Origin: Rhodospirillaceae bacterium
GTDB taxonomy: Bacteria > Pseudomonadota > Alphaproteobacteria > Rhodospirillales > Casp-alpha2
Assembly (NCBI GenBank): GCA_002686255.1
Contig: NZAZ01000024.1
Coordinates: 1 to 40,279 of the forward strand
DNA: 40,279 nt
Direction of reading: 5' to 3'
Shown: positions 20,751 through 29,177 of the stretch, piece by piece
Position numbering within the stretch: position 1 is the first letter of the stretch
Layout: each line of letters starts with the position of its first letter
The notes under the pieces: model-generated
Told to the model about the DNA's origin: nothing
The model's database searches: none
The model's input: only the letters and a program-made list of their open reading frames with translations
Made by a program: the position numbers and the translations under genes

Positions 20751-20865
20751 GGTCGTCCCAAGATGAGTACGGCCGGGGATTTAACTACGGCAAATGACGA
20801 GAGCCGGAGCATAACGGCAGTTGATTATGAGCCGCCCTAGGGGGCGCTCCGGAAGGAGAACCAAC

Positions 20866-21111
20866 ATGCCGATCTGGAGGCTTGAGCCGATAAATCCGGA
20901 CGATCACCACTGGCGGGCGAGCACGTACGCGGGCCCTTTGACTGTGCGGGCGGCTGACGAAGACAAGGCCCGCGAGTTGGCGACATCGCAATTCCGCATC
21001 GGTGCGGAGAAGCCCCTGGTTCTCATAGTGATAGCGTTTGACGGTCGCATCCTCGATGGTCCGGTCCTTCATGTCGCGCCCGCCCGGCGCCGGGCGGTTG
21101 AAGGAGATTAA
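20866..21111 (+). CDS. Small conserved hypothetical protein
   Basis: The 81-residue product starts MPIWRLEPINPDDHHWRASTYAGPLTVRAADEDKARELA, continues with a hydrophobic beta-like segment PLVLIVIAFDG and ends in a basic tail. The pattern of WRAS-Y-G-V-VRA-DE-ARE-A resembles small alphaproteobacterial proteins of unknown function that are found widely. An AAGGAGA ribosome site lies 6 bases before the ATG. The gene ends 12 bases from the convergent atpF stop. There are no membrane segments or signal peptide. I cannot assign a function. Confidence 0.65.
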   Translation: MPIWRLEPINPDDHHWRASTYAGPLTVRAADEDKARELATSQFRIGAEKPLVLIVIAFDGRILDGPVLHVAPARRRAVEGD

Positions 21112-21123
21112 AGAAGCCCGGTT

Positions 21124-21624
21124 TTAGTGCAGCTTTTTCGGCAGATCCTTGATCGCCGTCTCGATCAACGCCTTCGCCTGCTTGCCCTTGAGGTTGTCGG
21201 CCAGGAAATCGCGGGTGGCGCCGATGGCGATGTCGATGGTGTGGGCCTGTACGTGCTCCAGCGCCGCCGCCTCGGCCTGGGCGATGCGGTCCATGGCCTG
21301 CTTTTCCCGCCTTTCCAGCGCCGCCTCAAGCCTTTCGCGGCCGTGTTGGATCAGGCGTTCGGCCTCTTCCTTGGCGTGCTCGATGATGGCCTCGGCCTCC
21401 TTCACCGAGTCGCGCTGCTGGCGCTGATAGCTGGCCAGCAGATCCTGGGCTTCCTCGCGCAGCTTTTCGGCCTCTTCCAGGTCGGCGCGGATCTTGTCGG
21501 CCCGCTTGTCGAGGCCGGCGGTGATGGCGCGGGAAATCGGCCGTGCCAGGGCGCCGACGAAAACGGCGAAGGCGATCATCACCCAGAACGTGGGGTCGTT
21601 TAGGAATTGCATGATCAGGTCCAT
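21124..21624 (-). CDS. atpF: ATP synthase FO subunit b
   Basis: The 166-residue protein has one N-terminal membrane helix (about 9-28, FLNDPTFWVMIAFAVFVGALA) and a long charged coiled coil (35-140), the peripheral stalk that holds F1 against rotation. It is the last gene of the atpI-atpB-atpE-atpF'-atpF cluster, starting two bases after the atpF' stop. Having two b-type genes (b and b') is normal in alphaproteobacteria. No F1 genes (atpHAGDC) are present here, consistent with the split arrangement in this class. No obvious ribosome site; it is probably translated by coupling. Confidence 0.92.
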   Translation of the reverse strand: MDLIMQFLNDPTFWVMIAFAVFVGALARPISRAITAGLDKRADKIRADLEEAEKLREEAQDLLASYQRQQRDSVKEAEAIIEHAKEEAERLIQHGRERLEAALERREKQAMDRIAQAEAAALEHVQAHTIDIAIGATRDFLADNLKGKQAKALIETAIKDLPKKLH

Positions 21625-21626
21625 GG

Positions 21627-22121
21627 TTACCGGTCTTCGGGCTTGAGCGCATTGTCGATGACCTTGGCGACGGCCTTTTCCCCCGGCGCTTCGCCGGTCA
21701 GTCGCTCCAGCGCGGCGGCGGCGACCTCGATGGTGGCGGCGCGGATGTTGTTCATGGCGTCGTCGACGGCCTTGGCGATCTCGTTCTCGGCGGCGGCGAT
21801 CCTGGCGCTTAGATCCTCGGCCAGCTTGGCTTCGCGTTCGGCCGCCTCGGCCGACATCCTGGCCGCCGCCTCGGCGATATGGGTATTGGCCCCGGCGTGG
21901 GCCTCGGCTATAGCCTGTTCATAGGCGGCCAGGGTCTGTTCGGCCTCCTTTTTCGATTCGACGGCCTTGTCCAGGTTGTCGTCGATACGCCTTTGCCTGG
22001 TTTCCAGCACGTCGGCAATGCGCGGCACCGCCACCCGCCACATCAAAAGAAAAAGCGCGGCAAAGGTAATGACCAGCCACACGATCTGCGGCAGGAAGGT
22101 ATTGACGTCGAGTTGCGGCAT
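21627..22121 (-). CDS. atpG: ATP synthase FO subunit b'
   Basis: This 164-residue b' subunit begins MPQLDVNTFLPQIVWLVITFAALFLLMWRVAVPRIADVLETRQRRI, with a single membrane helix at about 8-30 beginning PQIVWL. A long Ala/Glu-rich coiled coil follows (38-150). It pairs with subunit b to form the heterodimeric stator stalk of photosynthetic-type and alphaproteobacterial F-ATPases. The gene is named atpG, atpF2 or atpX in different genomes. AGGAG lies upstream of the ATG at wide spacing (about 12). Confidence 0.92.
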   Translation of the reverse strand: MPQLDVNTFLPQIVWLVITFAALFLLMWRVAVPRIADVLETRQRRIDDNLDKAVESKKEAEQTLAAYEQAIAEAHAGANTHIAEAAARMSAEAAEREAKLAEDLSARIAAAENEIAKAVDDAMNNIRAATIEVAAAALERLTGEAPGEKAVAKVIDNALKPEDR

Positions 22122-22159
22122 GGCGCCGTTCCGCTCCTATTGGTCAGCCAAAGTGGCGG

Positions 22160-22384
22160 TTAGCCGAACAGGATGACCAGGGCGATGACCAGGGCGTAAA
22201 GGGCGATGGCCTCGACCAGCGCGAACCCCAGCATGGTCATCGGGAACACCGCCGCAGTGGCGGCCGGGTTGCGGCCGACGGCCTGAATGAAGGCGGCGAA
22301 GATGTGGCCGATGCCGATACCGGCGCCGATCACGCCGACGACGGCAATGCCGGATCCCAGCATCTTGGCGGCTTCGATATCCAT
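22160..22384 (-). CDS. atpE: ATP synthase FO subunit c
   Basis: The 74-residue hairpin protein has two membrane helices joined by the polar loop GRNP (37-40). The ion-carrying carboxylate is E58 in LGFALVEAIALYALVIALVI. The Gly-rich first helix (GVIGAGIGIGHIFAAF) allows tight ring packing. The first-helix positions that would make a sodium-binding site do not show the usual polar set, so proton coupling is the reasonable reading. AAGGA is 8 bases before the ATG. It lies between atpB and atpF' as expected. Confidence 0.95.
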   Translation of the reverse strand: MDIEAAKMLGSGIAVVGVIGAGIGIGHIFAAFIQAVGRNPAATAAVFPMTMLGFALVEAIALYALVIALVILFG

Positions 22385-22421
22385 TTGTTTGATCCTTTCT
22401 TTTGTTTTCCGGTTGGCGGAT

Positions 22422-23153
22422 TTAATGCAGATGCAAGGCGTCGTTGAGATAAAGGCAGGTCAGGATGGTGAACACAAAGGCCTGCAGGAAAGCGATGACG
22501 ACCTCAAGCCCGGTCAGGACGACGACGAAGGCCAGCGGAAAGACGCCGAACAGCCCCAGCGCGACGACGAAACCGGCGAACACCTTCAACAGCGTATGCC
22601 CGGCCAGCATGTTGGCGAACAGCCGCACGCTCAGGCTTATCGGGCGCGACAGGTAAGAGATGATCTCGATCGGCACCAGCAGCGGCGCCATGATCAACGG
22701 CACGCCTGGGGGCATGAAAAAGGTAAAGAAACGCAGTTTATGCTTTTTCAGCGCGATCACGGTAACGCCCAGGAACACCACCATGGCCATGGTAAAGGTG
22801 ACGATGATGTGGCTGGTGAAGGTGAATCCGTAGGGCACCATGCCGAAGAGATTGCCCACCAGGACGAACATGAACACGGTGAAGATAAACGGGAAATAGG
22901 GCCGGCCTTCGGTGCCCACGGTGTCTTTGATCAGGTTGGCGATGAAAACGTAGGACAGTTCCACCATCGATTGCCATCGCCCAGGCACCATGGCCGGGCG
23001 GCGCATGCCGAGAATCAGAAAAATGCCGATGGCGAGAACCGTCAACACCATGAAGGTGGCGGAATTGGTGAACGAAACGTCCACGTCGCCGACCTCGATC
23101 GGCACCCAGCGTTTGATTTCGAATTGAGAAAGGGGGCTTTGACCTGCGGCCAA
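22422..23153 (-). CDS. atpB: ATP synthase FO subunit a
   Basis: The 243-residue protein has about five membrane helices, with the essential arginine R177 in PISLSVRLFANMLAGHTL, which releases protons from the c-ring, and the family start QFEIKRWVPIEVGDVDVSFTNSATFM. I chose a TTG start at 23153 because MAAGQSPLSQFEIKRW then matches the usual length, and AAGGA lies 8 bases upstream, inside the end of atpI. The frame can be extended to an ATG at 23303, but that extension is out-of-frame atpI sequence and Arg-rich, without family similarity. The gene overlaps nothing; the gap to the atpI stop is five bases. Confidence 0.92.
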   Translation of the reverse strand: MAAGQSPLSQFEIKRWVPIEVGDVDVSFTNSATFMVLTVLAIGIFLILGMRRPAMVPGRWQSMVELSYVFIANLIKDTVGTEGRPYFPFIFTVFMFVLVGNLFGMVPYGFTFTSHIIVTFTMAMVVFLGVTVIALKKHKLRFFTFFMPPGVPLIMAPLLVPIEIISYLSRPISLSVRLFANMLAGHTLLKVFAGFVVALGLFGVFPLAFVVVLTGLEVVIAFLQAFVFTILTCLYLNDALHLH

Positions 23154-23158
23154 CGTCT

Positions 23159-23524
23159 TTATCCTTCGATCCCCGATCCCCGGTCGTCCCCCGGGTCTTG
23201 GTCCTGTTTGTAGCCGACGGCGTAACCGAAGCCGCGGGCCAACCTGTAAACGTTCAAAATGCCGGCGGCACCCCCAAGCAGGATGAACACCAGCATCAGC
23301 CACGGGCCGGTCCCGAGCCAGCGGTCCAGCAACCAGCCGATGACCACCCCGATGGCAAGCGCAGAAACTAACTCGACACCGACGCGCATTGCAAGGCCGA
23401 GCGCGCTTCCGGGGACCGAATTTTCGGGCCCCGTGACGGCCCCGGATGGGTCCGCTTCGCCCCGCGCCTCACGGAGCCGGGCATCCAGCTCGTCCAGTTC
23501 CTTTTCCGGCCGTTGATCGCTCAT
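23159..23524 (-). CDS. atpI: AtpI-like FO assembly / accessory protein
   Basis: This 121-residue protein has an acidic N-terminal part (residues 1-45) and two membrane helices (about 47-66 and 71-92) with VELVSALAIGVVIGWLLDRWLGTGPWLML and the end of the second helix GGAAGILNVYRL, diagnostic of AtpI/AtpZ family. AtpI assists c-ring assembly. ATG 23524 is preceded by GGGAGG at 8-base spacing and is preferred over the ATG at 23554, whose extra ten residues show no conservation. It is the first gene of the FO operon, 81 bases after the smc stop, so it may also receive smc-directed transcripts. Confidence 0.85.
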   Translation of the reverse strand: MSDQRPEKELDELDARLREARGEADPSGAVTGPENSVPGSALGLAMRVGVELVSALAIGVVIGWLLDRWLGTGPWLMLVFILLGGAAGILNVYRLARGFGYAVGYKQDQDPGDDRGSGIEG

Positions 23525-23605
23525 CCCGGCACCCTCCCGGAAGCCGCCGTTCATCTTCGGCCCCGATGCCCGGCTGTCAAGCGTTGGTGGGCTGCGACGA
23601 TAGTT

Positions 23606-26600
23606 CTAGGCGGTCGCCTGCAATTCCTCGGCCCGGCTCAGGTCCACCGACACCAGTTGCGAGACGCCGCGCTCGGTCATGGTGACGCCATAGAGACGGT
23701 CCATGCGGGCCATGGTCATGCGGTGGTGGGTGATGATGATGAAGCGGGTCGTATCGGATTTGGCCATCGATTCGAGCATCGTGCAGAAGCGGTCGACGTT
23801 GGCGTCGTCGAGGGGAGCGTCGACCTCGTCGAGCACGCAGATCGGCGCCGGATTGGTCTGGAACACCGCGAACAGGAGCGCGATGGCGGTCAGGGCCTGT
23901 TCGCCGCCGGACAGCAGCGACAGCACCTGCAGGCGCTTGCCCGGCGGGCTGGCCATGATCTCCAGCCCGGCTTCCAGGGGGTCGTCGGATTCGGTCAGTT
24001 CCAGGTGCGCCCGGCCGCCCCCGAAAAGCCGCACGAACAGTTCCTGAAAGTGCTTGTTGACCTCTTCGAACGACGCCAACAGCCGTTTTCGGCCTTCGCG
24101 GTTCAATTCGGAAATCCCGCGCCTTAGCTTGTCGATGGCCTTGAGCAGGTCTTCGCGTTCGATCCCTAGGGTCTCGATCTGCTCTTTCATCTCGGCCGCT
24201 TCCTGCTCGGCCCTCAGGTTAACCGGCCCCATGGTCTCGCGCTCGCGGATAAGCCGCTCGACCTTGCGCTCGACGGCTTCCAGTTCCGGCGGGTCGGCGT
24301 CGGGTTTGAGGCCGGAAATCTCGAATAATTGGTCCGGCCCGCATTCGAGGCGGTCCTTGATGCGCTCCTTGATCGCCTCGCAGGCCTGTTTGCCCTGTTG
24401 GGCGGCGCCCTCGGCCCGGACCATGTTCTCCCGGGCCGCCGCCAGTTCGGCCTCGGCGGCGCGCAGGTTCTTGTCTGCTTCGGCCAGCGCCGTTTCGGTC
24501 TCCGCCAGTTGATCGGCCAGGCCCTTGCGCTTTTTCTCGGCCGTGTCGACGGAACCGAGAAGGGCGCGGCGCTGCTCCGCGATTTCGTCCGGGCGGGCGT
24601 CCAGGCGCTCAAGCTCCTGCTCAAGCGCCTGGCGCCGTTCGTTCAGTTGCTGCAATTGCGCCTTGGCGGATTCGCGGCGGCCGGTCCAGGACTTCGCCTC
24701 GGCCTCGATGGTGGTCAGGCGCTGGCGGCGTTCTTCGGCGGCACGTTCCAGGGTGTCGTGGCGGCTCTGGCATTCCACCTGATGCGCCCGCCGCCCGGCC
24801 AGTTCGGTGCGCAGGCCGGTGATTTCGTTTCGCGCCCCGGCCGGGGCGGGTATTTCGTCCAGAGCCTTGCGGGATTCGCTTTCTTCGGTTTCCAGGTGTT
24901 CCTGGTCGCCCTCGATGGCCGTCGCCTGATCGCGCAAGGAGGCGAGAAGAGAAACATGGCCCGTCAGGTGGTCCTTGATTTCGGCCACCCGGTCGCGGGC
25001 CTCGCCATAGGCCCCGTCAGCAGCGGACGCCGCTTCGCGGGCGGCGCGTTCGGCCGCCCGGGCGTCGTCCTCGGCCTGCTTCGCCGCCGCTTGACGGTGT
25101 TCGGCGACTTTCGCCGCCGCTTCGGCCTCGGCCAGATTTTCGCGAGCCTCCTTCAGGCGCTTGCGCTGCTCCAACCGGGCCTGGGCGGGGGCGGCGGCGG
25201 AAGCGGAGATGGTGAACCCGTCCCAGCGCCACAGCGACCCGTCGCGGCCGACCAGACGCTGACCCTGGGCCAGGCCGGCGGCCAGGCGGCGGGCTTCGTC
25301 CTCGCCGTCGACGACGCCGATCTGTGACAGCCGGCGTTCGAGGACGGCGGGGGCTTGGATGAAATCGCTCAACGGCGGGGCGCCGCCAGGGAGCGCCGGC
25401 GGGCTCGGGAGCGGACCCAGGACCCGCCAGTGGCTGGGCGCCGCCTCGTCGTCGGATGCGATCAGGTCTTCGCCGAGGGCCACGGCCAGCGCCGCCTCGT
25501 AACCCGGATCGACGGCGAGGGAGTCGATCACCGGTGGCCATTGCCGGCCGTCGCCGGTTTCCAGGACTTCCGATAAGGCCTGGACTTCCGCTTTCAGGCC
25601 GGCCGCCGCAGCGGCCGCCGCCTGGGCCCCGGATTGGGCGGCGGCGGCCTTGTCCCCGGCTTCGGCGCGGGTGGCTTCTGAGTCCTCGGCGGCCTTGCGG
25701 GCGTGATCGAGTTTGGCTTGGGATTCGGCCAACCGTTCTTCGGCTTCGGCCAGGTCGGATACTTCGGGCCGTTCGGTTTCAAGCTGGGCGCGCTGCTCGG
25801 CGATGTCACGGCCACGGGCGGCCAGCCGTTCCCGGCGCTCGTTCAGGTCCTTGATTTTGTGCTCAAGCCCGGCCCGGCGGGCTTCGTCATTGGCCGCTTG
25901 TTCGGTCAATGCCGTCAGTTTTTGTTCCAGCTCGGCGGCGGCGGCATTGGCGGCGGCAAGATTCTCGGTGGCCTCGGCGCGTGCGTCATCCTCGCCCTCG
26001 GCCGGCGTTTCGATGCGGCCCATTTCGTCGGCCAGGCGCCCGAGGGCGGCGTCGGCATCGGCGATGAGGGCGGTTTCCCGTGCCTTGTCGGCGGCGGTTT
26101 GTTCGATCCGGTCCCGGCAATCGGCGCTCTGTTCCCCGATCCTCTTTTCATCAGCCTCCAGGTTGTCGCGGGCGAGGTTGAGACGCTGAAGCTCGGCCGC
26201 CGCCTCGGCCTCGCCCTGGCGCCGTTTCGGCAACTCGGCGGCATGTTCGACCTGGACCGTCGCGGCGGCGCCGGCGGCGCCGGTCAAGGTCGTGACCACG
26301 GCCTCCGTTTCCGCAAATTCCTTCTTGGCCGCCTCCAGGGATTTCTCGTCGGCGGTCCAGCGCAGGAAAAACAGCGTCGCCTCGGCCTTGCGGATGTGGT
26401 CCGAAATATTGCGGTAGCGGGTTGCCTGGCGGACCTGCTTCTTCAGGTTTGCCAGTTGCGCATCCAGGGTCACCAGGATGTCGTCCAGGCGCTCGAGATT
26501 GGTTTCCGCGCCCCTGAGCCTCAATTCGGCCTCGTGGCGGCGCGAGTGCAGGCCGGTAATGCCGGCCGCTTCCTCCAACAACAACCGTCGCTCGACCGGT

Positions 26601-27070
26601 TTGGCGGCGATCACGGCGCCGATCCGGCCCTGACTGACAATGGCCGTGGAACGGGCCCCGGTGGCGGAATCGGCAAACAGAAGCTGCACGTCCCGGGCCC
26701 TGACCTCGCGGCCGTTGACCCGGTAGGTGGACCCCTTTTCCCTTTCGATGCGGCGGCTGACCTCCAGTTCATCGAAGTCATTGAACTGCGCCGGGGCGAC
26801 GCGGGCGGAGTTGTCGAGGCTGAGGACCACTTCAGCGATATTGCGGGCCGGGCGGTCCTCGGTGCCGCCGAAGATGACGTCATCCATTTCGCCGCCGCGC
26901 ATCTGCTTGGCCGAGGGTTCCCCCATCACCCAGCGCAATCCTTCGACCAGATTGGATTTGCCGCACCCGTTGGGACCGACAATCCCCGTCAGGCCCAATT
27001 CGACCTGCAGGTCGGTGCCTTCGACGAAGGATTTGAAGCCCGAAAGCCGGAGCTTGTTAAATCGCAGCAA
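23606..27070 (-). CDS. smc: Chromosome segregation protein SMC
   Basis: The 1154-residue ATPase folds and loops chromosomal DNA together with ScpA and ScpB. Walker A is GPNGCGKSN (32-40). Two long coiled coils flank a hinge at about 490-650 (LETGDGRQWPPVIDSLAVDPGYEAAL ... QRLVGRDGSLWRWDG). The C-terminal head carries the signature LLSGGEQALTAIALLFAV and Walker B PICVLDEVDAPLDDANV. The frame begins with TTG at 27070, giving MLRFNKLRLSGFKSF as in other SMCs (usually MQFTKLRLSGFKSF); there is no ATG at that place and only a weak ribosome site (AAAGAA). The gene follows dciA and dsbA in the conserved alphaproteobacterial order. Confidence 0.97.
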   Translation of the reverse strand: MLRFNKLRLSGFKSFVEGTDLQVELGLTGIVGPNGCGKSNLVEGLRWVMGEPSAKQMRGGEMDDVIFGGTEDRPARNIAEVVLSLDNSARVAPAQFNDFDELEVSRRIEREKGSTYRVNGREVRARDVQLLFADSATGARSTAIVSQGRIGAVIAAKPVERRLLLEEAAGITGLHSRRHEAELRLRGAETNLERLDDILVTLDAQLANLKKQVRQATRYRNISDHIRKAEATLFFLRWTADEKSLEAAKKEFAETEAVVTTLTGAAGAAATVQVEHAAELPKRRQGEAEAAAELQRLNLARDNLEADEKRIGEQSADCRDRIEQTAADKARETALIADADAALGRLADEMGRIETPAEGEDDARAEATENLAAANAAAAELEQKLTALTEQAANDEARRAGLEHKIKDLNERRERLAARGRDIAEQRAQLETERPEVSDLAEAEERLAESQAKLDHARKAAEDSEATRAEAGDKAAAAQSGAQAAAAAAAGLKAEVQALSEVLETGDGRQWPPVIDSLAVDPGYEAALAVALGEDLIASDDEAAPSHWRVLGPLPSPPALPGGAPPLSDFIQAPAVLERRLSQIGVVDGEDEARRLAAGLAQGQRLVGRDGSLWRWDGFTISASAAAPAQARLEQRKRLKEARENLAEAEAAAKVAEHRQAAAKQAEDDARAAERAAREAASAADGAYGEARDRVAEIKDHLTGHVSLLASLRDQATAIEGDQEHLETEESESRKALDEIPAPAGARNEITGLRTELAGRRAHQVECQSRHDTLERAAEERRQRLTTIEAEAKSWTGRRESAKAQLQQLNERRQALEQELERLDARPDEIAEQRRALLGSVDTAEKKRKGLADQLAETETALAEADKNLRAAEAELAAARENMVRAEGAAQQGKQACEAIKERIKDRLECGPDQLFEISGLKPDADPPELEAVERKVERLIRERETMGPVNLRAEQEAAEMKEQIETLGIEREDLLKAIDKLRRGISELNREGRKRLLASFEEVNKHFQELFVRLFGGGRAHLELTESDDPLEAGLEIMASPPGKRLQVLSLLSGGEQALTAIALLFAVFQTNPAPICVLDEVDAPLDDANVDRFCTMLESMAKSDTTRFIIITHHRMTMARMDRLYGVTMTERGVSQLVSVDLSRAEELQATA

Positions 27071-27132
27071 GGTTCTTTTGTCCCCTCTTTTCCAACCGTC
27101 CCCGGGCCGAGGCTAAGGGACGCAATGGGCGG

Positions 27133-27768
27133 TTATTTGCTCAGCGCCCTGTCGAAAACCTTCTTGAAGTTCTCATACGACATGGCGCCCGAGATCGTTT
27201 CCTTGCCGATGATGAACGTCGGCGTCGAATTGACTTTATACGTTTCCTGGGCCGCCGCCGCGGTACGGCGGATACCGTTCAGCAATTCCTGGAGCTTGAG
27301 GCATTCCTCGACGTCGGTCTCGGATATGCCGCCGAACCGAGCCACCCGGACCAGCTCGGCCAGGGGCTGGCGGCTCCGGGACCATTGGTTCTGGCTGCGG
27401 AAGATGATCTCGATGAAGCCAAAAAATTTATCGCGCCCGGCGCAACGCGCGATCATCGACGCCGCCAACGCCGGCGTGCCCAAGGGGAAATCCCGATAGA
27501 CCAGCCGCACCTTGCCGGTGTCGATGTAATCCTTCTTGATCTTGGGCAGGGTGTCGCGGTGGAAGGCGGCGCAGTGGGGGCAGCCCAGCGACGAATATTC
27601 GATCATGGTCACCGGCGCGTTGTCCGACCCCAACGACATTTCCGACAGCGCCTCTTCGACCGGCACAATCGCCGCCTTGGCCGGCACGGAGGCCAGCGGG
27701 ACGGCGATCAGGGCCATCAACAGAATAGGTAAGGCCGCAAGATTTGGTATAAATTTGGACAAACGCAC
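27133..27768 (-). CDS. DsbA-family periplasmic thiol:disulfide oxidoreductase
   Basis: The protein has a signal peptide (RLSKFIPNLAALPILLMALIAVPLASVPAKAA) and a DsbA/Com1-like thioredoxin fold. The redox motif is C63-P-H-C66 (numbered from the GTG at 27768) in MIEYSSLGCPHCAAFH, and the cis-proline region is NSTPTFIIGKETISGAMSYENFK. It would form or shuffle disulfides in exported proteins. The start is uncertain: GTG 27768 or TTG 27762 (with AGAGG upstream) begin the signal peptide, while ATG 27807 adds an AT-rich, His-containing stretch unlikely to be translated. It lies between dciA and smc, 62 bases before smc. Confidence 0.88.
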   Translation of the reverse strand: MRLSKFIPNLAALPILLMALIAVPLASVPAKAAIVPVEEALSEMSLGSDNAPVTMIEYSSLGCPHCAAFHRDTLPKIKKDYIDTGKVRLVYRDFPLGTPALAASMIARCAGRDKFFGFIEIIFRSQNQWSRSRQPLAELVRVARFGGISETDVEECLKLQELLNGIRRTAAAAQETYKVNSTPTFIIGKETISGAMSYENFKKVFDRALSK

Positions 27769-27905
27769 CTCTGGACACACAAGATGTTGATGAATATAGA
27801 ATCGCATCCGATGCCGAGTCGAATCCTTTCGCAAGGCATGTGACCGCCAACCAGGAGCGGCGGCAAAGGTTTTGCTCATGGTCCGGCCCTGATCGGCGCC
27901 CCGCC

Positions 27906-28409
27906 TCAGCCGGGCCGGCGGCCGATCACCGCCCGGCCCAGCGCCTTAAGGGCCTGTTTAAGTTCAGGATCGTCAACCTCCATCAGGCTTTCGGCCAAGC
28001 CGGATTCTTCCGCCTCTTGCAACGGCCGGACCGGCGGGGCCGGTTTATGGTCTTCCTTGGGCAACGGCCCCTGGGTGATTTTCAGCCTGTCGACGGCCTT
28101 GAAGCCGAAATAGCCGTTGATCCGCTCGATCAGCAGCGGCTCAAGGTGTTGCAGTTCGGTCGCCATGCCGCCGCTGTCGATGGTCAGGTAAAGCGTCCCT
28201 CCCGCGGCCTTGTCCCGGGGGGTGGATATCTTTTCCGGCAGGCTGTGGCGGGCCAAATGTTCCCCGGCAATGGTCGCCCAGTCCTTGACGATGGCGCCGT
28301 CGGCGAAACCGCGTTTGCCGAAAACGGTCTTGGTGACGGCGGAAAGAGAAGACGCCAAGGCCCGGGGGCCGCCGCCGCGTTTTTGTTTTTTTATCGCCTT
28401 GGCGGTCAT
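27906..28409 (-). CDS. DciA-like protein (DUF721)
   Basis: The 167-residue protein has a basic, low-complexity start (MTAKAIKKQKRGGGPRALASSL), then the DUF721 domain at about 20-115: FGKRGFADGAIVKDWATIAGEHLARHSLPEKIS and GGTLYLTIDSGGMATELQHLEPLLIERINGYFGF. DUF721 is the core of DciA, which loads the DnaB helicase in bacteria lacking DnaC/DnaI. The C-terminal 50 residues are acidic and Pro-rich. ATG 28409 is chosen over 28481 because the family starts there. In many alphaproteobacteria mutY precedes this gene; here apt does, with a 153-base gap. Confidence 0.82.
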   Translation of the reverse strand: MTAKAIKKQKRGGGPRALASSLSAVTKTVFGKRGFADGAIVKDWATIAGEHLARHSLPEKISTPRDKAAGGTLYLTIDSGGMATELQHLEPLLIERINGYFGFKAVDRLKITQGPLPKEDHKPAPPVRPLQEAEESGLAESLMEVDDPELKQALKALGRAVIGRRPG

Positions 28410-28444
28410 TGTCCCGTCCCTGTCGTTTGCGACGCCACGGGGTG

Positions 28445-28473
28445 ATGCTAGGATCGCCTTTGCTTGAGCGCAA
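28445..28473 (-). promoter_or_regulatory. Candidate sigma-70 type promoter for dciA
   Basis: On the minus strand TTGCGC (28468-28473) and TAGCAT (28445-28450) are 17 bases apart, about 40 bases upstream of the proposed dciA ATG. Both hexamers deviate from consensus, but the spacing and location fit. The rest of the 28410-28562 gap shows nothing else. Confidence 0.3.
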
Positions 28474-28562
28474 CCGGACAAAATGCCCAGGATGGATTCT
28501 CAACCGACCGCAACGGCCGACACCTGCCGTGGCGGGCAGCACCAGGGGAATAGCCTGGGGGA

Positions 28563-29081
28563 TTATTCGTCGTAAGCCATCAGGGCGTCAAAGGGGACAT
28601 CGTTGAGTTTCGAGCGGCCATCGAGAAAAGTCAGTTCGATAATGCAGGCGGCGCCGACAACCTCGGCCCCGACCTTGTTTATCAGTTCGATGGAAGCCGC
28701 CATGGTGCCGCCGGTCGCCAAAAGATCGTCCAGGATCACCATCCGTTGGCCTTTTTCGACCGCATCGGATTGGATTTCGATGGTGTCGGTGCCATACTCC
28801 AACTCGTATTCGTGGCCGATGGTATCCCCCGGGAGCTTGCCTTTCTTGCGGATCATGGTGAAACCGAGGCCGAGCCGGGACGCCAGCGGCGCCGCTACCA
28901 GGAACCCCCGGGATTCGATGCCGGCCAAAACGTCGGGTTGGTACTGGCCGACCATTTTCGCCAATCGACCCAGTGCTACCTGCCAGGCGTCGGCATGGGC
29001 CAACAAGGTGGAAATGTCATAAAAAAGGATGCCCGGTTTGGGGAAATCGGGAATCGAGCGGATGTGGTCTTTGAGGTCCAT
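28563..29081 (-). CDS. apt: Adenine phosphoribosyltransferase
   Basis: This 172-residue enzyme salvages adenine to AMP using PRPP. The family start [26 protein letters not shown], the adenine-side block [14 protein letters not shown] (54-67), the flexible RKKGKLPG loop and the PRPP-binding motif [13 protein letters not shown] (114-126) are all present. Its length is normal. AGGA lies 8 bases upstream of the ATG. It is divergent from the aminotransferase gene at 29178 with a 96-base gap. Confidence 0.96.
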   Translation of the reverse strand: MDLKDHIRSIPDFPKPGILFYDISTLLAHADAWQVALGRLAKMVGQYQPDVLAGIESRGFLVAAPLASRLGLGFTMIRKKGKLPGDTIGHEYELEYGTDTIEIQSDAVEKGQRMVILDDLLATGGTMAASIELINKVGAEVVGAACIIELTFLDGRSKLNDVPFDALMAYDE

Positions 29082-29177
29082 GGTTTATCCTAAAATTCTA
29101 TGAAGGCTTTCGTAATCCTTCAGCCGTTTGTAACCTGATCATAATAATCTTGAGTGGGCCCGGAAAGGCAAGCCTCC

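Noticed and set aside
23154-23303. N-terminal extension of atpB to the ATG at 23303
   Set aside because: It is atpI read in another frame and Arg-rich; the TTG at 23153 restores the normal N-terminus and has a ribosome site.
23606-27070. Repetitive Glu/Ala/Arg codons looking like DNA repeats
   Set aside because: They are the coiled-coil arms of SMC, not repeat elements.
25703-27499. 598-codon open frame on the plus strand opposite smc and dsbA
   Set aside because: Antisense shadow of two well-identified genes; no domain motifs.
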